This document shows, in pieces, positions 1 through 8,203 of a DNA stretch of 64,000 nucleotides. The position numbers and the translations under genes were made by a program. The DNA comes from Leadbetterella byssophila DSM 17132 (lineage in GTDB: Bacteria; Bacteroidota; Bacteroidia; Cytophagales; Spirosomataceae), in assembly GCF_000166395.1 (NCBI RefSeq), contig NC_014655.1, positions 1,798,001-1,862,000 of the forward strand, given 5' to 3'. Every line of letters begins with the position of its first letter. Position 1 is the stretch's first letter. The notes under the pieces were generated by a model, which made no database searches, was not told the DNA's origin, and saw nothing but the letters and a program-made list of their open reading frames with translations.

Positions 1-186
1 GAAGAGAAAAGGTTCCGCCTTGATCTCCACGCTGTCCTTCTTCTCTGCAAAGCCTCTATCATTCAATTGCTCCAGATATACCTTGCCCTTTGCTTCCTTA
101 TGGGTCAACTTTATTTGAATCTCCACAGGAAGATTTTGTGCGAAGGCATTTACAGCCACCAAACACAGGAGAATGAGTTTCTTCAT
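1..186 (-). CDS. Secreted protein N-terminus, DUF4369/TlpA-like (partial)
   Basis: Only the first 62 codons are inside the window; the rest lies beyond position 1. The start ATG (184-186) follows the gatB stop codon by one base, so the two are almost certainly cotranscribed. The product begins with a Lys-Lys and hydrophobic signal peptide ending near AFAQ (residue 17). The following segment, with KGKVYLEQLN and a later DSVEIK, resembles the beta-rich DUF4369 domain found in front of thioredoxin domains of Bacteroidota periplasmic disulfide reductases. No CxxC motif is visible because the gene is cut, so the thioredoxin part is inference from the family. Secretion is well supported; the family name is moderate. 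Confidence 0.6.
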   Translation of the reverse strand, partial: MKKLILLCLVAVNAFAQNLPVEIQIKLTHKEAKGKVYLEQLNDRGFAEKKDSVEIKAEPFLF

Positions 187-187
187 C

Positions 188-1636
188 TTATTTTAATTTT
201 TCGATTAAAAGCTTATTTACTTCTTTAGGATCTGCAGAACCGCCTGAGAGCTTCATCACCTCACCTACAAATAATCCCAACAGACCCTTCTTACCTTTTT
301 TATATTCTTGCACCTTTCCACTGTGCTTCTCTAAAACTTCATCAATCCAAGTACCCAAACTCCCGGAATCCTGAGTCAACACCCAACCGTTTTCTTCGGC
401 AATGGTCATCACAGCCAATTCAGGAGTCTCTTTCAAATGATTTAAAACCTTCTGGGCTGCAGTATGACTTATGGCGCCGCTTTCTACCGCATGAATCAAC
501 TCAGCCAGTTTCTTAGGCCGTATAGGATAGTCAGATATTCCAATTGTAGACTCATTCAATTCCCCGCGAATAGTAGACGTTAACCAATTGGCCACCGCCT
601 TTTTATTTTCAGTATATTGGCAAGTTTCCAAATAGTAATCACTCCACTCCTTCTCCTCTGCCAATACAAAAGCCTGATCTGCTAATAATCCATCTTCACT
701 TACAAATCTATCAAACAATTCCACTGGTAGAGCGGGCAATTCAGCCTTATACTTTAGAAGTTCTTCTTCCAAAATTTCTATGGGAGCAAGATCTGGCTCT
801 GGGAAATAACGATAATCATTGGCAGTTTCTTTTACCCGCATTCCCTCTGTTACCCCAGTTTCCGGTATAAAAGTTCTGGTTTCCTGTATAATTTGATCAC
901 CCTTACTCAAGATTTCCGACTGCCGTTTCACTTCATATTCTGCCGCTCTTTGAAGAAAACGTATAGAGTTCATGTTTTTGATCTCCACTTTTGTGCCCAA
1001 TTCAGAACTACCTTTTGGCTTTAACGATACGTTTAAATCTGCACGAAGAGATCCTTCTTCCATGTTTCCGTCACTAATCCCTAAATTACGTACTATTCTC
1101 CTAATTTCGGCAAGATAACCTGCGGCTTCCTCAGGAGAACTTATGCAGGGATAAGAAACAATCTCCAATAAAGGAGCCCCTGCCCTATTGTAATCTAATA
1201 AAGTACCATCTATACCATGTACGGATTTCCCTGCATCTTCTTCCATATGGATATGATGAACTTGGACAGTGTGCTTTTTATATTCCCTACCCTCCTTTAG
1301 CATGAAGGATACAGCACCTCCAACACAAACAGGCCTTGCATCCTGAGTAATTTGATAACCTTTAGGTAAATCCGGATAGAAGTAGTTTTTACGATCAAAA
1401 TAGTTAATCTTATTGATTTCCGAACCAAAGGCCAAACCTAGCTTCACAGCGCTTTCTACCACAGCCCTGTTAGTTCGCGGCAAAACCCCTGGATGCGCTA
1501 AAGTTAGCACACTGATATTTTGATTTGGATCATCTCCAAAACTATTATGATCTGAAGCAAATATTTTACTCTTTGTATTTAATTGGCAATGCACCTCTAA
1601 ACCGATCACCACATCAAACTCCATTTGTATTTTCAT
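188..1636 (-). CDS. gatB: Aspartyl/glutamyl-tRNA(Asn/Gln) amidotransferase subunit B
   Basis: GatB binds and activates the misacylated Glu-tRNA(Gln) or Asp-tRNA(Asn) and works with GatA and GatC in the cytoplasm to make the amidated tRNA. The protein (482 aa) has the GatB opening VVIGLEVHCQL, the DYNRAGAPLLEIVS segment and an EGSLRADLNVS metal/tRNA-binding region. The C-terminal GatB/YqeY tail ends with GLFVGEVMKLSGG and the final helix. Length is normal for the family. Two starts are possible: ATG at 1636 or ATG at 1624 (MEFDVV). A TATTTTTG box at 1643-1650 would leave almost no leader for the first, so 1624 may be the true start. gatA and gatC are not in the window. Confidence 0.95.
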   Translation of the reverse strand: MKIQMEFDVVIGLEVHCQLNTKSKIFASDHNSFGDDPNQNISVLTLAHPGVLPRTNRAVVESAVKLGLAFGSEINKINYFDRKNYFYPDLPKGYQITQDARPVCVGGAVSFMLKEGREYKKHTVQVHHIHMEEDAGKSVHGIDGTLLDYNRAGAPLLEIVSYPCISSPEEAAGYLAEIRRIVRNLGISDGNMEEGSLRADLNVSLKPKGSSELGTKVEIKNMNSIRFLQRAAEYEVKRQSEILSKGDQIIQETRTFIPETGVTEGMRVKETANDYRYFPEPDLAPIEILEEELLKYKAELPALPVELFDRFVSEDGLLADQAFVLAEEKEWSDYYLETCQYTENKKAVANWLTSTIRGELNESTIGISDYPIRPKKLAELIHAVESGAISHTAAQKVLNHLKETPELAVMTIAEENGWVLTQDSGSLGTWIDEVLEKHSGKVQEYKKGKKGLLGLFVGEVMKLSGGSADPKEVNKLLIEKLK

Positions 1637-1642
1637 TTTTTA

Positions 1643-1650
1643 CAAAAATA
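1643..1650 (-). promoter_or_regulatory. Putative gatB promoter -7 box
   Basis: On the minus strand this reads TATTTTTG, an exact match to the Bacteroidota -7 consensus TAnnTTTG. It lies 7 bp upstream of the first possible gatB ATG, which favours the second ATG (1624). I see no good -33 TTTG at the usual distance, so confidence is limited. Confidence 0.4.
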
Positions 1651-1663
1651 AGCTGTTTCCCAA

Positions 1664-1701
1664 GGATTAAAAACAAAAAAGCTGACCATCAGGCCAGCTT
1701 T
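1664..1701 (-). terminator. Intrinsic terminator after gldN
   Basis: Arms AAAGCTG (1678-1684) and CAGCTTT (1695-1701) form a 7-bp stem with a 10-nt loop. On the minus strand it is followed by a T-rich run (forward A-rich 1668-1680). It lies 23 bp past the gldN stop and separates the gld operon from gatB. Confidence 0.7.
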
Positions 1702-1723
1702 CCCGTATTTTTTCAAAAGAATA

Positions 1724-2623
1724 TTAATTCTCCCAAAGATTACTTTCTTCTTCCATGATTTTATACTCCCATTCTTGAGATTTTAACAAAGCCTCACGAG
1801 GATTCTTATAGATCTGATCCAAATACCTGTTCCTAGGATCTGAAGTACGTACTATTCTACCACTGAACAAACGAAGCTCTATGGCATCCGCATAGTTCAT
1901 GTGTTTAGCAGTGTTCTCTTCGTTAAACCACAAACAATTTGGATTCAAACGAAAATACGACTCTAATTCTTTGTACTTAAAGGAAGCTAAATCTCTTTCA
2001 ATACCTTCAGGGGAATATTCCGCAGGAATCTTAATGGTCACCACCAAAACATCGTAATAAGCTCTTGACCTTTGAGAATCAAAGATCCAATCTTCTTTTA
2101 ATTCAATAAGATAAAGCTCACTAGGAAGCAAATCATAGCCCGTAGCTAACTGGGTAACCTGATCATCACCCCAGCCATCTTGAGAACTAGACGCCTTCTT
2201 CGTTTCTGTAGAAGTAGTAGTTTCACTACCCCATCCTAAATCTTCTTCAGTAGCCTTGCCAAATCCCGCATCAATTTCATCCTGCGATAATCCACCACCT
2301 TCAAAATCCCTATGAATTCGTTTATTAAACTCTTCTAAGGTAATCTTAGTAGCCAATGAATCATTGGAGAATGGTTCCAGAACCCCGGCCCTAACACCAT
2401 CAATAATATGCTTTGTGATCTCACTGCCTTTTGCAAAGAATGGAAGATTTACTTTTTCTCTTAAATCTATTCTGCGCCAAAGGGTATACTTCTTAGCTTG
2501 ATTGATAGTTTCTATTGGTCGTAAAGAAAGGGGATTCACCCCGTTGTCGGATCGCTCTTGAGCCATTAGACTTCCACTGAAACCTAATAAGCTGACAAAC
2601 ACGTAAATCGCTAATTTTTTCAT
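1724..2623 (-). CDS. gldN: Type IX secretion/gliding protein GldN (PorN-like)
   Basis: GldN is a periplasmic T9SS component that associates with the outer-membrane GldK ring and links it to the GldLM motor. The 299-aa product has a signal peptide (about residues 1-21, ending SLMAQ) followed by the GldN core with the YTLWRRIDLREK segment. A Ser/Thr/Gly/Trp-rich linker lies at about residues 121-156, between conserved blocks. The C-terminal half contains WIFDSQRSRAYYDVLVV, typical of the family. The gene starts 4 bp after gldM and is last in gldKLMN, before a clear terminator. Confidence 0.93.
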   Translation of the reverse strand: MKKLAIYVFVSLLGFSGSLMAQERSDNGVNPLSLRPIETINQAKKYTLWRRIDLREKVNLPFFAKGSEITKHIIDGVRAGVLEPFSNDSLATKITLEEFNKRIHRDFEGGGLSQDEIDAGFGKATEEDLGWGSETTTSTETKKASSSQDGWGDDQVTQLATGYDLLPSELYLIELKEDWIFDSQRSRAYYDVLVVTIKIPAEYSPEGIERDLASFKYKELESYFRLNPNCLWFNEENTAKHMNYADAIELRLFSGRIVRTSDPRNRYLDQIYKNPREALLKSQEWEYKIMEEESNLWEN

Positions 2624-2627
2624 TTTA

Positions 2628-4229
2628 TTAATTAAGAGCTAATACTACTATACCGCTTTCTCCAATGTTCACATTTTCCACGTTACCCTGGAAATTCTTT
2701 CTTTGAACGGCGTTTACGGTGATTACATAACGATCTCCCGGAGAAGCTTCACTCGCTAAGCCCGCCAAGTTCACGGAGTTAGAGCTACTTTCTACATTCC
2801 CTTTGGCCCTGGCACCTGCAGCTAAGACTACTTTAAGTCCCGCCACACGGAATGCAGCATCTTCAGGGTTTGTCTCTTTGAAGCTAGGATCAGCTTCAGC
2901 TACTAAAGTGATATTTCTCACTTGTGAGGCGGTAAAACCTCTTCTTAAATTCTCTGTAGACACCGGCGAACCGTTCACCAATACCTTAATGGTAGGTTTA
3001 GGTACTAATTTCACACTGAATGGGAAAGTCTGTAATAAAATCCCATCGTTCTTCACTTCCAAGTTTACCTTGTTTGCAGTAGGTACTACAGTAACTTTAC
3101 CTCCACCCCCAGGAATAAATTCAGCACCTGTACCTGAGAAGGAAGGATTATACTGTGCACCTAAACCAGGACTCATAGTCTGAAGACGGTTAGCACATTT
3201 GAAATACAATGCCGGCATTGAAGAAGTTGCTATTTGAACAGATGGCTTCAATACGGTGTATTCTTCCTCTTTCGTTACCGTTTCTCTAGTCCCATCAGGT
3301 TTAGGATATGAGATGGTAGCAGTATAAGAACGTTTTAATTGACCATTATTGTCAAAAGTTCCTCCACCTGCACGCACTTCATACACACCTTTACCCTCTT
3401 TTACAGGTAAAGCAGAGCCGTTAATGCTTATGCTAGGGCTAATAGAGCTGGAATAAGCACCTATAGCGATTTCCGCCTTGTAGGTTTGTCCGGCTACTAC
3501 CGTTCTACTGTCTGGAATCACCACTGCAAATAACTTATCAAACTTAATTTCCTTAGCACCTACTTGTTGGGCTAAATAATCCAATACCTCCGCCTCATAT
3601 CTTCTGATCACGGATTGCTTCTGGCTAATACCCGCTAGAGCCGCTGGAACCGGAGTTTGAGCAAACAACAATTCAGCAAAATCCTTTCTCTTCGTCATAG
3701 GATCTGCATCTTGCATTGCAGGGTCATCTTTAGCGTCCAAAGCCAAAGGTTGGAATTTCAAATTCGGAGCATGTTTCTGAAGATAAGCTACATACTCATC
3801 CAGTTTCTGCTTCAATTCATAACCTTTTTTATTCTTCACGAAGATGTTGGCCACCTTTTCTTCTTCAGCCAAATTCTTGATCTGATTTGTCTCAGGATCT
3901 ATTCCTCCACCTGCTTCATTTCGTAAAATATCTTTAAGCCCATCCATATAAGAGATCAGCTCGCTGGTTTTCTTACGTACATCCACTGCATTGTTATACA
4001 AAGCCCTGTATTCCGGCTTATTCCCGGACTTATCCACGGCATCATTCATGGAGTCTAAAGTACGTTTGTTACTGAGATCTGCAGCTTTATTTGCCTGGTC
4101 AAGAGAGCTATCTAAGAGCATAAACTTTTCCAGAATTGCATTACTGATCTGAAGGGCAAGCATAGCCGTCAACACAAGATACATCATGTTGATCATCTTC
4201 TGCCGCGGACTTTCCTTCACTCCTGCCAT
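2628..4229 (-). CDS. gldM: Type IX secretion/gliding motor protein GldM (PorM-like)
   Basis: GldM is a single-pass inner-membrane protein with a long periplasmic region. With GldL it forms the proton-driven motor that powers T9SS and gliding. One transmembrane helix near the N-terminus (about residues 12-30, MINMMYLVLTAMLALQIS) is preceded by the short PRQK segment, as in known GldM. An alpha-helical part follows, and then several beta domains with ISINGSALPV and SMPALYFKCAN. The length (533 aa) is normal. The gene lies 4 bp before gldN and 19 bp after gldL. Confidence 0.95.
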   Translation of the reverse strand: MAGVKESPRQKMINMMYLVLTAMLALQISNAILEKFMLLDSSLDQANKAADLSNKRTLDSMNDAVDKSGNKPEYRALYNNAVDVRKKTSELISYMDGLKDILRNEAGGGIDPETNQIKNLAEEEKVANIFVKNKKGYELKQKLDEYVAYLQKHAPNLKFQPLALDAKDDPAMQDADPMTKRKDFAELLFAQTPVPAALAGISQKQSVIRRYEAEVLDYLAQQVGAKEIKFDKLFAVVIPDSRTVVAGQTYKAEIAIGAYSSSISPSISINGSALPVKEGKGVYEVRAGGGTFDNNGQLKRSYTATISYPKPDGTRETVTKEEEYTVLKPSVQIATSSMPALYFKCANRLQTMSPGLGAQYNPSFSGTGAEFIPGGGGKVTVVPTANKVNLEVKNDGILLQTFPFSVKLVPKPTIKVLVNGSPVSTENLRRGFTASQVRNITLVAEADPSFKETNPEDAAFRVAGLKVVLAAGARAKGNVESSSNSVNLAGLASEASPGDRYVITVNAVQRKNFQGNVENVNIGESGIVVLALN

Positions 4230-4248
4230 ATACTTTTATATTTGAGGG

Positions 4249-5073
4249 TTAAACACTAGCTGATCCTTTCATGGCCGAAAGCATGCTTCCATACACATTA
4301 TTCAGACTAGCTAAATTAGTGGTTAATTTATTCAATTCTGCTTTAAACTGCTGACTGTCTTTTGAAACATCAGACATGTCATTTAAAACATTGGAGAAGT
4401 TACCATAGAATGCATTCATGGACTTCAAATGACGATTCGTGTCTTGAAGCTCGATTTCATAAATCGCATTCAGTGCACTCATATTTTGAGAAATCTTATG
4501 GAACTGATTTCTGTATTCCTGGGCATCGCGAGTAGCATCACCTAGACTAACCATAGCTCCTACAGCATTGCCTAAACTAGAATTCATCTCACCAATTTTC
4601 GCTGCAGCTTCTTTAACCTTTCCATTGAATTCTGCTGTAACTACTCCGGTGGAAGTTATCTCACCTAAATTAGAAACACTTTGATTCAGATTTTGAATAC
4701 CCGCTTTCAAGCTTTCAAAAATATCCGGATTAATCTTAGCATTTGCTAACATATCATCCATTTTAGCGGTAAGACCTAATCCGCTGCTCTGAGTAGTACT
4801 AGAACGGGTAGGCAATTCGCCTTTATAATTTACATCTAATTCTGGATAAACTCTTTCCCACTGATACTCCACTGTAGGACGTAGGAGAGATTGTGCGGCA
4901 TAAATAAGGAAGATCACTGCTTCTACACTAAGACCAACTGGTAGCATGACTGAAGCCCAATCATAGTGCATGATTTTCCCCATAGCCCCTACAATTACAA
5001 CTGCCGCACCGGCACTGTAAATAAAAGGAATGATTCTGTCCCAAAATACACTGGGACCATTATTAGCTGCCAT
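4249..5073 (-). CDS. gldL: Type IX secretion/gliding motor protein GldL (PorL-like)
   Basis: GldL is the inner-membrane stator-like partner of GldM. The 274-aa product shows two transmembrane helices at about residues 14-32 and 43-63. The second includes LPVGLSVEAVIFLIYAAQ, with the conserved Glu inside the membrane segment. A long cytoplasmic coiled-coil-like tail rich in Asn, Ser and Met follows, with repeated NLNQSVSNLGE-like heptads. Gene order gldK-gldL-gldM-gldN matches characterised gliding and T9SS operons. Confidence 0.95.
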   Translation of the reverse strand: MAANNGPSVFWDRIIPFIYSAGAAVVIVGAMGKIMHYDWASVMLPVGLSVEAVIFLIYAAQSLLRPTVEYQWERVYPELDVNYKGELPTRSSTTQSSGLGLTAKMDDMLANAKINPDIFESLKAGIQNLNQSVSNLGEITSTGVVTAEFNGKVKEAAAKIGEMNSSLGNAVGAMVSLGDATRDAQEYRNQFHKISQNMSALNAIYEIELQDTNRHLKSMNAFYGNFSNVLNDMSDVSKDSQQFKAELNKLTTNLASLNNVYGSMLSAMKGSASV

Positions 5074-5106
5074 ATTTTATTAGGATGGTTTGATATTTTT
5101 TTTTGA

Positions 5107-6189
5107 TTATTCTCTTCCGGGCACTGAACCCATTCTATCCATTACACAACGGAATCCTATATAAGATTTGGTTGCGTTTCTATATTCATAGGTAGAGGTA
5201 CCTGCTTCCAGGTAATAAGCCACATCTTTCCATGAGCCTCCCTTAACTACTTTCCGTGGTTCATCTCTGTTGTCAAAGTTTGGATTCATATCCCAAGTTA
5301 ATGGCATATAAGATTCTGAATAGGCATCTTGTGTCCACTCAGCCACATTACCTGCCATGTTATATAGGCCAAATCCATTCTTTTCATACATGTTAACTGG
5401 AGCGGTGTATTGGAAACCGTCTTTCTGATAGTTACCTCTGTTAGGCTTGAAGTTAGCTAAATAACATCCCTTAGCATTAGCCACATATGGGTTACCCCAA
5501 GGATATTTTGCTCCTTCTTTACCACCACGGGCTGCCCATTCCCACTCTGCTTCTGATGGCAGACGGAAACTTGGGGAGCGGAATTCATTATTCTCTGCTC
5601 TATAGCTGTTATAAAGATTCGTTCTCCATTCGCAGAACTTCTGAGCAGCATCCCAACTTACCCCTACCACAGGATAATTATCAAATGCCGGGTTACCAAA
5701 GTAGTTTTCTGTCAACTGATCACCATTATGGTAAGTGAAGTCTTTTTTCCAAACCGTAGTATCCGGATATAGGTTAGTCATGATAAATTCTTCTCCAAGA
5801 GATTCTAGTGAGTCAGCTAAGATGGAATTCACAAACATACGATACTCGTTATTGGAAATTTCTGTATCGTCCATATAAAATGCAGGAATGGAAATGCGTT
5901 TGTTCAAACCTATACGTGTAGACATCACATCCTCGTCAGCTTGACCTTTGATGTAAGATCCGGACGGGATTAGTACCATACCTTCAGGGGCCACTTGCTT
6001 ATAACCCTTTCTGGTTTTTGCCACAATTTGACCATCTTTAATACCTGCTAGAGGATCCTCTACGCTTCCGCCACCTTTCTTACCTCCTTTTCCGAAGATC
6101 TTATTTACTGTATCGCAACTTTGTAATAAGAACGCTGAGGAAATAATAACTGCAACAGTTAGGATCTTTGTTGAAATGCGCTTATTCAT
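5107..6189 (-). CDS. gldK: Type IX secretion/gliding lipoprotein GldK (FGE-sulfatase fold)
   Basis: GldK is an outer-membrane lipoprotein that forms the periplasmic ring of the T9SS with GldN. The signal peptide ends in the lipobox LLQSC, with Cys25 as the lipidated residue. From about residue 70 to the end is a formylglycine-generating-enzyme-like (SUMF1) domain, with GMVLIPSGSY, PVVGVSWDAAQKFCEWR, RLPSEAEWEWAARGG and GFRCVMD. GldK is a structural member of that fold; enzyme activity is not expected. GldJ is a relative, but the position directly before gldL identifies this as gldK. It is the first gene of the gldKLMN operon. Confidence 0.94.
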   Translation of the reverse strand: MNKRISTKILTVAVIISSAFLLQSCDTVNKIFGKGGKKGGGSVEDPLAGIKDGQIVAKTRKGYKQVAPEGMVLIPSGSYIKGQADEDVMSTRIGLNKRISIPAFYMDDTEISNNEYRMFVNSILADSLESLGEEFIMTNLYPDTTVWKKDFTYHNGDQLTENYFGNPAFDNYPVVGVSWDAAQKFCEWRTNLYNSYRAENNEFRSPSFRLPSEAEWEWAARGGKEGAKYPWGNPYVANAKGCYLANFKPNRGNYQKDGFQYTAPVNMYEKNGFGLYNMAGNVAEWTQDAYSESYMPLTWDMNPNFDNRDEPRKVVKGGSWKDVAYYLEAGTSTYEYRNATKSYIGFRCVMDRMGSVPGRE

Positions 6190-6263
6190 TTTTTGAAAGC
6201 AAGAATTTATTTTTTACTTGACAGAACGTTAGTCCTTATACTTATATTGTTTTATGCTTATTA

Positions 6264-6292
6264 CAAAAATCTATGCTTTTGCAGGGTTCAAA
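6264..6292 (-). promoter_or_regulatory. Putative promoter of the gldKLMN operon
   Basis: On the minus strand there is TTTG (6289-6292), a 17-bp spacer, then GATTTTTG (6264-6271). This matches the Bacteroidota layout TTTG-N17-TAnnTTTG except for the first base of the -7 box. It predicts a leader of about 70 nt before the gldK ATG. Confidence 0.5.
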
Positions 6293-6377
6293 ACACAAAC
6301 CATGCCAAGCCTGATTCTTTAAGCTACGCAAAAATCATAAAAACTATTTTACTTTCATAAAATAGCACCTAATCTTT

Positions 6378-7331
6378 TTACGGAATACTATAACGAGGTG
6401 TCTTCACTATGGATTTCTTACCCATACGTAATGAACCTAAAACATACCTCAAAAATAACTCGTGTGACGTGGTAGACTTCGCCCCTTGTCCCTCAGTGAT
6501 AATATCCAAGGCATACCCCAACTTCAATTTATTTTCTAATAGATTTGTTCCAATCAAAAATGACCCGGCATCCTGTAACCTATAATTGCCCCCTAACCAC
6601 AACCTTTGATTATAGGTGACTAGGGCCCCTACTTCCACCTGAGTGCTTACCAAGTCAGATCTTACCATAAGCATTGGACTAAGATCCAGTGTATAAGATA
6701 AAGGGAAATCATACCTAGCTGTTAACACATAATCCCTCTTGTCCTTAAAGGCCCCTTCCGTACCCCCCATCTTATATTCAGGTTCCAAGAGATTCCTAGC
6801 TGAAAGCCCAATTTGATAGGAAGGATTCACCAAATAAATCCCCGCATTTACTCTAGGAGCAATGCTGTTCATACTTTCCGATGGGATATACGGGTCATCA
6901 GGATCACGAGGGATGTACTCATCTCCATGAAGACTTAAACTCCCTATACCTACTCCTGCTCCTATGCCAATGATATTAGAGCCCAACTGCTTATGAAAGG
7001 AATAGGACATTAAAGCTTCAGAAAATCCCTGAGCTTTACTGATGTTTTGATTCGCAAAATGCAATCCAATTCCTCCTTTTAACTTCGCAACAGGCATATC
7101 CACTGACAAAGCCGTCGACAAATTGGAGCCCCCACTGTACTGTGTACCTGTGTACCCTAAATACTGCGAACGCACGGTTGATTGAATCTGTAAACGGTTA
7201 GCCTGGCCAGCTGCCCCCGGATTCAAATAGACAGAATTAAAAACGTATTGCGTAAAATGAGGTAGATTCTGGCCAAAACCTAAACCTCTAAAAAGGGTAA
7301 AAAGTAGAATCAAAATGTACTTTTTGGCCAT
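6378..7331 (-). CDS. PorP/SprF-type T9SS outer-membrane protein
   Basis: This family of outer-membrane beta-barrels binds peptidoglycan-linked partners and T9SS complexes, and SprF-like members help export specific adhesins. The 317-aa product has a signal peptide to about residue 20 (GLGFGQ) and then the family opening LPHFTQYVFNSVYLNPGAAG, where the QY/NP-AG pattern is highly typical. The rest alternates beta strands with Gly and aromatic ends (LWLGGNYRLQ, GYALDI). It lies upstream of gldK on the same strand, 188 bp apart, as PorP does next to PorK in other Bacteroidota. Which PorP/SprF subtype it is cannot be told from sequence reading alone. Confidence 0.9.
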   Translation of the reverse strand: MAKKYILILLFTLFRGLGFGQNLPHFTQYVFNSVYLNPGAAGQANRLQIQSTVRSQYLGYTGTQYSGGSNLSTALSVDMPVAKLKGGIGLHFANQNISKAQGFSEALMSYSFHKQLGSNIIGIGAGVGIGSLSLHGDEYIPRDPDDPYIPSESMNSIAPRVNAGIYLVNPSYQIGLSARNLLEPEYKMGGTEGAFKDKRDYVLTARYDFPLSYTLDLSPMLMVRSDLVSTQVEVGALVTYNQRLWLGGNYRLQDAGSFLIGTNLLENKLKLGYALDIITEGQGAKSTTSHELFLRYVLGSLRMGKKSIVKTPRYSIP

Positions 7332-7349
7332 ATGGTAAAAATAAAGCTA

Positions 7350-7391
7350 CATACAAATAAACAAAATAAGACCCATAATAGTATGGGTCTT
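7350..7391 (-). terminator. Intrinsic terminator between hemD-like and porP-like genes
   Basis: A perfect 10-bp stem, AAGACCCATA (7368-7377) with TATGGGTCTT (7382-7391), has a 4-nt loop. On the minus strand it is followed by a T-rich stretch (forward 7352-7367). It lies just past the stop of the HemD-like gene and upstream of the porP-like start, so the two are probably separate transcripts or attenuated. Confidence 0.75.
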
Positions 7392-7400
7392 ACTTAAAAT

Positions 7401-8174
7401 TTATGCTATGCCGTTCGCTTTTTTAATGTAGAGCTCTAAAGCCCCCACCATGGAAGGTGCATTTGGAAGCGGTGCTTCAATATCTAGAATAAGATCTAAG
7501 TCCCTGATTGCTTTTGCAGTAGTTGGTCCAAAAGCCGCAAGTCTGGTGTGATTTTGTTTCCAATCTGGAAAGTTATGCATCAAAGAGTGCACACCTGAAG
7601 GACTAAAGAAACAGATGATATCGTAAAACACTTCTGTCAAATCAGAAAGATCTGCCGGTACCGTTTCGTAAGTAATGGCCTCTGTTAAAGACAAACCATG
7701 TTTCTTCATCAAATCCGGAATAGCATTATTGCGAATGTTAGAACATGGGAACAAGAACTTCTCGTTCTTATTCTTTAAGATAAATGGCTCCAGATCCGCA
7801 GCCGTCTTATTACCGGAGAAGATCTTCCTCTTCCGAATGGTAATATACTTCTGAAGATAGTTAGCTGTCTGCTCTGTAATACACAGATACTTCATATCTA
7901 TAGGAATCTCCACCCTCAACTCCTCACACAACTTGAAGAAGTGATCTATAGCATGACGACTCGTAAAGATGATAGCCGTATGAGACAATATGTCAATCTT
8001 CTGTTTCCTAAATTCTCTGTGATCTACTTTCCTAACTTCAATGAAATTTCTGAAATCAACCTTGATATCATATTTCTCTGCAAGCTCGGAGTAAGTATGC
8101 GATTTTTCGCCTGGACTGTCCAAAGTAATTAAAATACTTTTAACCTTCCTTAAACGTTCATCATTTCCTGTCAT
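7401..8174 (-). CDS. Uroporphyrinogen-III synthase family protein (HemD-like)
   Basis: HemD closes hydroxymethylbilane to uroporphyrinogen III in haem synthesis. The 257-aa product fits the HemD two-domain fold: an N-terminal half with IIFTSRHAIDHFFKL, a hinge, and a C-terminal half with ICFFSPSGVHSLM and LAAFGPTTAKAIRDL, the last two being the clearest HemD signatures. I start it at ATG 8174; a TTG two codons earlier is less likely. No other haem genes are near. It sits between DUF4271 and porP-like genes beside gldKLMN, so it may be a HemD-fold protein tied to the T9SS instead of the main haem enzyme. The fold is secure; the role is uncertain. Confidence 0.8.
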   Translation of the reverse strand: MTGNDERLRKVKSILITLDSPGEKSHTYSELAEKYDIKVDFRNFIEVRKVDHREFRKQKIDILSHTAIIFTSRHAIDHFFKLCEELRVEIPIDMKYLCITEQTANYLQKYITIRKRKIFSGNKTAADLEPFILKNKNEKFLFPCSNIRNNAIPDLMKKHGLSLTEAITYETVPADLSDLTEVFYDIICFFSPSGVHSLMHNFPDWKQNHTRLAAFGPTTAKAIRDLDLILDIEAPLPNAPSMVGALELYIKKANGIA

Positions 8175-8203
8175 AAACAAATACCTGAAATCAAATTAGC
8201 GGA

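Noticed and set aside
1525-1758. 77-codon plus-strand frame over the gatB start and the gldN terminator
   Set aside because: It covers the minus-strand promoter box and terminator and has no coding features.
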